Source of the DNA: Leptospiraceae bacterium
GTDB lineage: Bacteria > Spirochaetota > Leptospiria > Turneriellales > Turneriellaceae
DNA: 6,170 bases
Direction of reading: 5' to 3'
Assembly (NCBI GenBank): GCA_016788945.1
Contig: JAEUSA010000268.1
Span: 1 to 6,170, forward strand
Shown: piece by piece, positions 1 to 5,017 of the stretch
How positions within the stretch are numbered: the first letter of the stretch is position 1
Layout: the number at the start of each line of letters is the position of its first letter
Program-made: the position numbers and the translations under genes
Notes under the pieces: generated by a model
The model's input: the letters and a program-made list of their open reading frames with translations, nothing else
The model's database searches: none
What the model was told of the DNA's origin: nothing

Positions 1-13
1 TGAATTTTTTTTG

Positions 14-19
14 TATATT
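14..19 (+). promoter_or_regulatory. Possible -10 box close to the fmdB-type start
   Basis: TATATT matches five of six bases of the sigma-70 -10 consensus and ends six bases before the ATG at 26. If it is used, transcription would begin at or within a base or two of the start codon, giving a leaderless message. That would fit the lack of a Shine-Dalgarno sequence. The -35 region would lie before the window, so only half of the promoter can be judged. AT-rich matches of this kind are common by chance. Confidence 0.25.
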
Positions 20-25
20 ACCCCC

Positions 26-355
26 ATGCCAACATATGACTATAAATGTGCCGACTGTGGCCGCATTTTTGAAAAATTCCACGGCATGAACGAAACACCG
101 CAGGTAAGCTGCCCCGAATGCCAGTCCATAAATACCGCGCGGCAGATCAGTCTCGGCGCGGGCATCGTTTTTAAGGGTTCGGGCTTCTACGTAAACGATT
201 ATAAAAAAGGCGGCTCAGGCGGCACGGCAACGGCCGAAAAGACCACCACGAAAACCGAATCTTCTTCCTCATCGACAGCGACTTCGGGCGAAGCAGCCAG
301 CACACCGGCAAAATCCGCTCACTCGTGCGGGCCCGGGTGCGCGCATGGTTCATAA
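26..355 (+). CDS. FmdB-family zinc-ribbon protein
   Basis: This is a 109-residue small protein of the FmdB/CxxC zinc-ribbon family, whose cellular role is poorly defined; members are often proposed to be regulatory. The start MPTYDYKC is the family's classic N-terminus, so the ATG at 26 is preferred over the in-frame TTG at 11, which would only add five residues. Two CxxC knuckles (Cys8/Cys11 and Cys29/Cys32) would hold one zinc ion. They are followed by the family's conserved FKGSGFY segment at 49-55. Residues 62-98 are a low-complexity Gly/Thr/Ser/Ala/Lys tail, probably disordered. The protein ends in a second Cys pair, CGPGC (101-105), flanked by His99 and His107, which could bind a metal. 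Its last 11 bases overlap the reductase gene in another frame, suggesting translational coupling. There is no Shine-Dalgarno sequence upstream. Family assignment is secure; function is not known. Confidence 0.9.
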   Translation: MPTYDYKCADCGRIFEKFHGMNETPQVSCPECQSINTARQISLGAGIVFKGSGFYVNDYKKGGSGGTATAEKTTTKTESSSSSTATSGEAASTPAKSAHSCGPGCAHGS

Positions 356-1250
356 GGACCCACCCCAAGTGGCTGAAACAGAAGTTCAGGAGTTCGCGCG
401 ACCAACGGTCGAAGTTAACACTTACAAAAAAGCCAACACCCTCAAGGCGAAGGTACTCGAGAACCGCATTCTTTTCCGCGACGGCGACGAAAACGACGTG
501 CGGCACATCGTGCTCGACGCCAAAGAGATGAATTATCTCGACGGGCAAAGCGTGGGCGTCATACCACCGGGCCTCAATGAAAAGGGTAATCCGCATGCGG
601 TGCGCCTGTATTCGATTGCCTCGTTGGCTTCGCGTATGCCGCACAGTGAAAACCTGACGCTGTGCGTGAAACGTGCGATCACGAAAGACGAAGCGACTGG
701 CCAGGTATACCGTGGCGTCGCATCGAATTTTCTCTGCGACAGCAAACCCGGCGACGAAGTGACGCTCACCGGGCCAGCCGGGCGCAAGTTTCTGCTGCCG
801 GTGGAATCAGAAATACACAGACCTTACATCTTTATTGCCACAGGTACAGGCATCGCACCGTTCCGCGGCTTTTTGCAACGCCTGTTTAAGCACACACCGA
901 ATTTTCACTCTCCGGTGTTTCTGCTCTTCGGTGTGAAAACGCGCGCCGAGTTGCTGTACGATGAAGAGTTTCGTGCATACCAGCACTCCAACTTCTTTTA
1001 CTTTCAGGCATTGAGCCGCGAAATGAAAAACAAGGCTGGTGGGCGCTACTATGTCGGCGATATCAAACACGACCATCCGGGTAAATTGTGGCCGGTGATC
1101 AGTGACGAACGCGCCATTATCTATATGTGCGGTCTCAAAGGCATGGAAGAGGGTGTACGCAACGCCATCAACACGCTCGCTGAGCACCACGGTAAGGGCG
1201 CCAACTATTATGAATCGATAGGCCACCGCATCGTCGAGGAAGTCTATTAA
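345..1250 (+). CDS. Ferredoxin-NADP+ reductase, plastid (plant) type
   Basis: This 301-residue FAD flavoenzyme exchanges electrons between ferredoxin (or flavodoxin) and NADP(H) in the cytoplasm. It matches the plastid-type class, also known from Leptospira, rather than the short bacterial FpR class. The FAD-binding half carries RLYSIAS (87-93) and SNFLCD (127-132). The NADP-binding half carries GTGIAPFR (167-174), Ser224-Arg225 in the position that contacts the 2'-phosphate of NADP, and YMCGLKGME (260-268). The chain ends in EVY with a terminal Tyr301, the residue that stacks on the flavin in plant enzymes. The N-terminal segment around VNTYKKANTLKAKV resembles the start of plastid-type FNRs, supporting the ATG at 345. 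That ATG lies inside the preceding gene (11-base overlap) without a clear Shine-Dalgarno sequence. In a heterotroph the likely direction is NADPH to ferredoxin, to feed biosynthetic or haem-degrading enzymes; this is inference. No ferredoxin gene is in the window. Confidence 0.93.
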   Translation: MVHKDPPQVAETEVQEFARPTVEVNTYKKANTLKAKVLENRILFRDGDENDVRHIVLDAKEMNYLDGQSVGVIPPGLNEKGNPHAVRLYSIASLASRMPHSENLTLCVKRAITKDEATGQVYRGVASNFLCDSKPGDEVTLTGPAGRKFLLPVESEIHRPYIFIATGTGIAPFRGFLQRLFKHTPNFHSPVFLLFGVKTRAELLYDEEFRAYQHSNFFYFQALSREMKNKAGGRYYVGDIKHDHPGKLWPVISDERAIIYMCGLKGMEEGVRNAINTLAEHHGKGANYYESIGHRIVEEVY

Positions 1251-1271
1251 TGGACGCTTTTTTGACACCCT

Positions 1272-1291
1272 CCCCGGACTTAAGTCCGGGG
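1272..1291. repeat. Perfect 20-base palindrome, left arm
   Basis: CCCCGGACTTAAGTCCGGGG is identical to its own reverse complement. As RNA it could form an 8-bp GC-rich stem with a TTAA loop. It begins 21 bases after the reductase stop codon, so it could stabilise or end that message. No run of T follows it on either strand, so it is not a standard intrinsic terminator. The following bases, CTAA, are matched in the other arm. Confidence 0.85.
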
Positions 1292-1350
1292 CTAAGTGTG
1301 CTTGGCATATCCATGCCTGAGCTCATTTGTGCTAAATTGGGTGGGTGGGC

Positions 1351-2298
1351 ATGTTAGACAATATTTGTCGCCTTAGCATTAGCCGCGGACTTAAGTCCGC
1401 GGCGGTCATCGTGATGCTGCTGAGCGTCACGGCGTGTTCGCTGAAAAAGATGGCCGTGCGTCAGGCAACGGGTTTTTTTACCGAGAGCCGCAAAGTGTTC
1501 GAGCAAGAAACCGATCTCGAACTCGCTGAAACATCCATCGCGGCGAACCTGAAATTGCTCGAGGCAATGCAGGTGCATGACCCGAATAATGACGAACTCA
1601 ATCTACTGATTGCAGAAATTTATTCTGCCTATACGCTGTCTTTTGCAGAAGACAAGATGGAAGAGGCTGAAGCAGCGAAGAAAGATACCGAATATAACAG
1701 ACAGAAGTTGCGTGCCAAGGCGCTCTATCTGCGGGCACGCGATTTCGCCGGCAAGGTGCTGCTGCATAAGCTCGATGTGAAAAGTCTTGCCGAGGTTTCT
1801 GAACAACAGCTGAAAGATAAACTGGCAAAACTCGATAAAGATGACATCGCCCCGGTATTCTGGTATGCGTTTGCGTGGGGATCTTCAATCAATGTTGATC
1901 GTGAAGATACCGAAGGACTCTCCGAACTGCCCAAAATTGAATTGATGATGGCGCAGGTCAAGGCTTGGGACGAAGCCTATTATTTTGCCGGCGCCTGGCT
2001 GTTCGAAGGCGTGTACTTCGGCGCGCGCGCCGAGATGATGGGGGGCAATCCCACGCGATCTAAAGAAGCGTTTGAAAAGAATCTCAAGCTCACCGAAGGC
2101 AAAATGCTGATTACGCAATATTTCTACGCGCGCACCTACTGTATCTTCGCGCAGGACAAAGCCTGCTTTGACCGCAATCTCAAGGCCGTGCTCGATGCCC
2201 CTGCCGACATTCACCCGGGCCAGAAGCTGGCCAATGCGCTCGCTAAACGCAAAGCCGAACGCCTGAAAAAGCGCAAAGCCGACTTTTTTGTAGATTAA
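1351..2298 (+). CDS. TatT-family (TRAP transporter-associated) lipoprotein
   Basis: This 315-residue predicted lipoprotein resembles the TatT family, named for the Treponema pallidum protein thought to work beside a TRAP-type solute transporter. The signal peptide runs from residue 1 to 28, with basic residues Arg7, Arg12 and Lys15, a hydrophobic AAVIVMLLSV core and lipobox VTAC with Cys29 as the lipid-attached residue. The mature part is helical and TPR-like. Family-type segments are FWYAFAWGSSINVD (about 170-183), YYFAGAWLFEGVYFG (210-224) and MMGGNPTRSKEAFEKNL (229-245), and the end NALAKRKAERLKKRKADFF is also typical. ATG 1351 is preferred over in-frame GTG 1345 because it is ATG and has a GGTGG-like run just upstream; GTG 1345 would add only two residues. 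No TRAP permease or binding-protein gene lies beside it, so a transport role is not supported by context. The signal-peptide code overlaps a palindromic repeat. Confidence 0.8.
   Translation: MLDNICRLSISRGLKSAAVIVMLLSVTACSLKKMAVRQATGFFTESRKVFEQETDLELAETSIAANLKLLEAMQVHDPNNDELNLLIAEIYSAYTLSFAEDKMEEAEAAKKDTEYNRQKLRAKALYLRARDFAGKVLLHKLDVKSLAEVSEQQLKDKLAKLDKDDIAPVFWYAFAWGSSINVDREDTEGLSELPKIELMMAQVKAWDEAYYFAGAWLFEGVYFGARAEMMGGNPTRSKEAFEKNLKLTEGKMLITQYFYARTYCIFAQDKACFDRNLKAVLDAPADIHPGQKLANALAKRKAERLKKRKADFFVD
1382..1403. repeat. Perfect 22-base palindrome, right arm, inside a CDS
   Basis: This perfect palindrome has the same 12-base centre, GGACTTAAGTCC, as the one at 1272-1291, flanked here by GCCGC and GCGGC. 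It lies wholly inside the lipoprotein gene, where it is read as roughly SRGLKSAA, the basic n-region and start of the hydrophobic core of the signal peptide. Read on the minus strand it is followed by CTAA, as the left arm is on the plus strand, which shows the inverted orientation. Confidence 0.85.
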
Positions 2299-2304
2299 AT
2301 CTAC
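2290..2304. terminator. Short hairpin around the lipoprotein stop codon, weak terminator at best
   Basis: GTAGAT and ATCTAC form a 6-bp inverted repeat, and the three-base loop between them is exactly the TAA stop codon of the lipoprotein gene. Only three T follow (2305-2307), and the stem is AT-rich, so termination would be inefficient. A run of six T precedes the hairpin. It may instead be a chance dyad. Confidence 0.25.
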
Positions 2305-2324
2305 TTTATGGCCTGTGCGGCTTG

Positions 2325-2330
2325 TAGAAT
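2325..2330 (+). promoter_or_regulatory. Possible -10 box for the secreted-protein/guaA run
   Basis: TAGAAT matches five of six bases of the -10 consensus and ends eight bases before ATG 2339, placing a start site at or next to the start codon. No convincing -35 hexamer sits 16-18 bases upstream. The arrangement resembles the one before the first gene of the window. Confidence 0.25.
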
Positions 2331-2338
2331 TATGTCGC

Positions 2339-2782
2339 ATGAAATGGTGTGTTTTTGTCGTGGCGCTGGCCACGGGCTCGCTTTACGCTGAAGACATCTA
2401 CCTGAGTTGTCAGGTTACCCAGATAGCCGCAAAAGAAGGTGAAGGCAAGGCGGATAACAAACTCAAGAAGATCATGAAATCCCTCTCTGCTTCGGACGAA
2501 ACTAAAAAATATCAAGGCTTCAAATTTCTCAGTAAAAAATCGCTGAATGCGACGAAGGTGAAGAGCGGCAGTATCAAACTGAAAAATGGCAAGAAGTTCA
2601 GCCTGAAAGTGGTCAAAGTGCACCGTGCGCAGCGGCAGAACACCATTACCGTCGATGTCTCGCTCGGCAGCGACGAACAACAAAAAAGTTTTATTGATCA
2701 GAAGTACCTGATCCTGAACGCCGGTGAACTCGACAAAAAATCCGATTTGGTGATTGCGGTGCATTGCCCGGTGTTTCCGTGA
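2339..2782 (+). CDS. Small secreted protein of unknown function
   Basis: I do not recognise this 147-residue protein. ATG 2339 is chosen because it gives a compact signal peptide, MKWCVFVVALATGSLYA, with a signal peptidase I site before Glu18; the in-frame GTG at 2315 would put eight extra residues in front of it. The mature protein is about 130 residues, rich in Lys and Ser, and predicted to lie in the periplasm or at the cell surface. Apart from Cys4 in the signal peptide, the only cysteines are Cys24 and Cys143, near the two ends of the mature chain, so a disulfide joining the ends is possible. The middle, SGSIKLKNGKKFSLKVVKVH followed by NTITVDVSL, has the alternating pattern of beta strands. 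Its stop overlaps the guaA start by four bases (GTGA), so it probably helps set guaA translation. Confidence 0.7.
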   Translation: MKWCVFVVALATGSLYAEDIYLSCQVTQIAAKEGEGKADNKLKKIMKSLSASDETKKYQGFKFLSKKSLNATKVKSGSIKLKNGKKFSLKVVKVHRAQRQNTITVDVSLGSDEQQKSFIDQKYLILNAGELDKKSDLVIAVHCPVFP

Positions 2783-4368
2783 AAAAACCGGCGAAAAAGA
2801 AAGCCTCTGCACAGGTTAAAGTGCAGCCTGCGGGCGACAAAATCGTCGTTCTCGATTTCGGCAGCCAGTACACGCAGCTCATTGCCCGCCGCATACGCGA
2901 GCTGAGATATTACGCAGAAATCCATCCACATAATTTAAGCCTTGCCGAAATCAAGAAACTCAACCCCGCGGGCATTATTCTTTCCGGTGGCCCCGCGTCG
3001 GTTTACGAAAAGGGTGCGCCGAGCGTTGACAAAGGTATTTTTGCGCTCGGCCTGCCGGTCATGGGCATCTGCTACGGCCTGCAGTTAATCTGCCATCTGA
3101 ACGGCGGTAAGGTCGCCGCATCGGCCGCGCGGGAATATGGCCGTGCGCGCCTGCGCGCGAAGAAAGTTTCGCCGCTGCTCAAGGGCATCAAACCCGGTCA
3201 GGTGTGGATGTCGCACGGTGACCGCATTGAAAAACTGCCACCGCATTTTACCGTGATCGGTGTTACCGAAAACTCGCCGATGGCGGCATTTGCCGATGAA
3301 AAGGCGCGCGTTTACGGAGTGCAGTTTCATCCCGAAGTGCACCACTCGACGCAGGGAAAAACCATACTCAAAAACTTCTGCGCCGAAATCTGCCAAATGA
3401 AGCCCAACTGGACGATGGGCCGGTTCGTCGATGAAAAAATACGCGAGATACGCGCACAGGTCAAGAACGAACGCGTGCTGCTGGGCCTGTCGGGCGGTGT
3501 CGATTCGACAGTGACCGCGAAATTGCTGCACGATGCAATCGGCGACCAGCTTACTTGCGTCTACGTCGATACGGGGCTCATGCGCAAGAACGAGACCGAA
3601 GCGGTGAAGACGCGGTTTAAGAAAGAATTTGGCATTAAGCTTGAGGTCGTCGACGCCGAAGACCGTTTTCTGACGGCGCTGAAAGATGTGGAAGATCCCG
3701 AACAAAAGCGGCGCATTATTGGCAAACTTTTCCTTGATGAATTTGGGGCGAAGGCGAAAGAACTCGGCCACCATGAGTTTCTGGCACAGGGAACGCTGTA
3801 TACCGACGTGATCGAAAGTGTCTCGGTCAAAGGTCCATCGCAGACGATCAAATCGCACCACAACCGCGTGCAGGGCGTGCTCGACCTGATTAAAGCCGGC
3901 CGCGTGATTGAACCGCTGTCAGAACTCTTTAAAGATGAGGTGCGCCGGCTGGGGTTAGCGCTCAAAATCAACCGTGAACTGCTCTATCGCCATCCATTCC
4001 CGGGCCCCGGCCTGGCGATTCGCATTCTGACCGCAGTCACCAAAGAGAATCTCGCCACGTTGCGCGATGCCGACGCCATTATGCTCGAAGAGCTCAAAAA
4101 ATCGGGCTGGTATAACCGCATCTGGCAGGGGGGAGCGATATTTTTGCCCGTGCGTTCTGTCGGTGTGATGGGCGATAACCGTACTTACGAAAATGTGATC
4201 GCGCTGAGGCTTGTGACCTCAGAAGACGGCATGACCGCCGACTTTGCGCACGTGCCCTATGACGTGTTGGCAAAAATTGCTTCCCGTATCATTAACGAAG
4301 TGCGTGGTGTAAACCGCGTCGTCTATGACATTTCTTCAAAACCTCCGGCAACAATTGAGTGGGAGTAA
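2779..4368 (+). CDS. guaA: GMP synthetase, glutamine-hydrolysing
   Basis: GuaA makes GMP from XMP, ATP and glutamine in the cytoplasm, the last step of guanine nucleotide synthesis. At 529 residues it is about the usual length (E. coli 525). The N-terminal class I glutaminase domain has GICYG with nucleophile Cys98 and the partners His184 and Glu186 in FHPEVHHS. The ATP pyrophosphatase domain has the PP-loop SGGVDS (238-243). The C-terminal dimerisation domain has YRHPFPGPGLAIR, FLPVRSVGVMGD and the standard ending KPPATIEWE. GTG 2779 is preferred because its GTGA overlaps the upstream stop; an in-frame TTG at 2764 would add five residues. A Lys/Ala-rich stretch of about 20 residues precedes the usual start (KIVVLDFGSQYTQLIA). 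The loop that is usually SHHNVGGLP reads SHHNRVQGV here (359-367). No upstream riboswitch is visible. Confidence 0.97.
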   Translation: MKKPAKKKASAQVKVQPAGDKIVVLDFGSQYTQLIARRIRELRYYAEIHPHNLSLAEIKKLNPAGIILSGGPASVYEKGAPSVDKGIFALGLPVMGICYGLQLICHLNGGKVAASAAREYGRARLRAKKVSPLLKGIKPGQVWMSHGDRIEKLPPHFTVIGVTENSPMAAFADEKARVYGVQFHPEVHHSTQGKTILKNFCAEICQMKPNWTMGRFVDEKIREIRAQVKNERVLLGLSGGVDSTVTAKLLHDAIGDQLTCVYVDTGLMRKNETEAVKTRFKKEFGIKLEVVDAEDRFLTALKDVEDPEQKRRIIGKLFLDEFGAKAKELGHHEFLAQGTLYTDVIESVSVKGPSQTIKSHHNRVQGVLDLIKAGRVIEPLSELFKDEVRRLGLALKINRELLYRHPFPGPGLAIRILTAVTKENLATLRDADAIMLEELKKSGWYNRIWQGGAIFLPVRSVGVMGDNRTYENVIALRLVTSEDGMTADFAHVPYDVLAKIASRIINEVRGVNRVVYDISSKPPATIEWE

Positions 4369-4390
4369 TCGCCTGCGCGCTCACAGATTT

Positions 4391-5011
4391 ATGGCGCGCT
4401 GTCTAACCGCATTTTTTCTTGCTGCGGCTTTCGTACTGCCGTCGCTTTCGGCCAATGAACCCGACAGCTGGAGCCGTGAGCGCAAGAAGCCTGCCGAAAC
4501 CAAAAACAATGCGAAGGGGCAGGGGGGAGATTCTGCCGCCGGCGAAAGCGGGTCAACGAGAAGCCTCGTCAAACCTCTTGATGAAGTCTGGCGCATTGTC
4601 TTTCGTAATGCGAAAGGTGAAGATGTTGTACTTGACTGTGAAGTTGCGCGCAGCGAAAAAGACAAAGAACGCGGCCTGATGTTCCGCAAAACGCTCGCCA
4701 AAAACCGCGGCATGATTTTTGTTTATACAAAAGCTGAAGAGATGAACTTCTGGATGCAGAATACTTATGTACCGCTGTCGATCGCTTATATCCATGAACG
4801 TCTGTTTGTATCGAGTATCCACGATATGAAGCCGATGTCGCTCGATATCGTCTCCTCTGAGACTGCGGTACTCTATGCGATCGAAGCGAATCAGGGCTGG
4901 TTTAAGGCAAACGGTATTTTGCCGGGTAACCGCATCACCATCTACAAAAATCCCGACGAATACAAGATCGAGCGCAAGAACAAATACCGCAAAGAGATAC
5001 CCTCTCCCTGA
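4391..5011 (+). CDS. Exported DUF192-family protein
   Basis: This 206-residue protein carries a DUF192 domain, a small all-beta fold with no established biochemical role. ATG 4391 gives a signal peptide, MARCLTAFFLAAAFVLPSLSA, with a likely signal peptidase I cut before Asn22. An earlier in-frame ATG at 4325 would overlap guaA by 44 bases and add 22 residues that do not look like a signal, so it is less likely. Residues 22-60 are a hydrophilic Lys/Gly/Ser-rich linker. The domain spans about 65-195 with its hallmarks RGLMFR (94-99), GMIFVY, FWMQNT (120-125) with VPLSIAYI after it, and an Ala-Ile-Glu-Ala-Asn-Gln-Gly segment near the end. It lies 22 bases after guaA and 6 bases before hflX, so it is probably co-transcribed with both. 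No Shine-Dalgarno sequence is evident. Confidence 0.88.
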   Translation: MARCLTAFFLAAAFVLPSLSANEPDSWSRERKKPAETKNNAKGQGGDSAAGESGSTRSLVKPLDEVWRIVFRNAKGEDVVLDCEVARSEKDKERGLMFRKTLAKNRGMIFVYTKAEEMNFWMQNTYVPLSIAYIHERLFVSSIHDMKPMSLDIVSSETAVLYAIEANQGWFKANGILPGNRITIYKNPDEYKIERKNKYRKEIPSP

Positions 5012-5017
5012 TACCGC

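Larger units (their letters stand above)
1271..1404. repeat. REPIN-like inverted pair of palindromes
   Basis: Two near-identical palindromic units lie 111 bases apart, centre to centre, and are in opposite orientation. Each has the core CGGACTTAAGTCCG flanked by G/C-rich bases, and each carries GGCTAA on its inward-facing side only, so the units have polarity and point toward each other. The 80 bases between them contain smaller dyads (1304-1317 and 1357-1369). Paired inverted palindromes of this size resemble REPINs, the non-autonomous elements moved by RAYT (TnpA-REP) transposases. No transposase or target-site duplication is visible. The element fills the gap between the reductase stop and the lipoprotein gene and runs about 50 bases into the latter. 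The structure is plain in the sequence; the mobile-element interpretation is inference. Confidence 0.6.

Noticed and set aside
1..3. TGA at the very start as the stop codon of an upstream gene
   Set aside because: Nothing before it is visible, so it cannot be told from a chance triplet.
171..644. Minus-strand open frame across the fmdB-fnr overlap
   Set aside because: Both plus-strand genes are conserved families, and the minus-strand product has no recognisable features.
1262..1267. TTGACA, a perfect -35 hexamer after the reductase gene
   Set aside because: The -10 position 16-18 bases downstream falls inside the GC-rich palindrome and has no TATAAT-like sequence, so no complete promoter is present. 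It could be a remnant split by the repeat, but nothing shows this.
1272..1300. Left palindrome as an intrinsic terminator of the reductase gene
   Set aside because: The stem is strong, but no T-run follows on either strand; the six T near 1258-1263 come before it. It is better called a repeat.
3085..3861. Long open frame on the minus strand inside guaA (258 codons)
   Set aside because: It lies opposite the conserved glutaminase and ATP-pyrophosphatase domains of GuaA, its translation resembles no family I know, and GC-rich genes often give such mirror frames.
4325..4390. Upstream ATG start for the DUF192 protein overlapping guaA
   Set aside because: It would put 22 polar residues ahead of a good signal peptide and has no better ribosome site; ATG 4391 gives a standard export signal.
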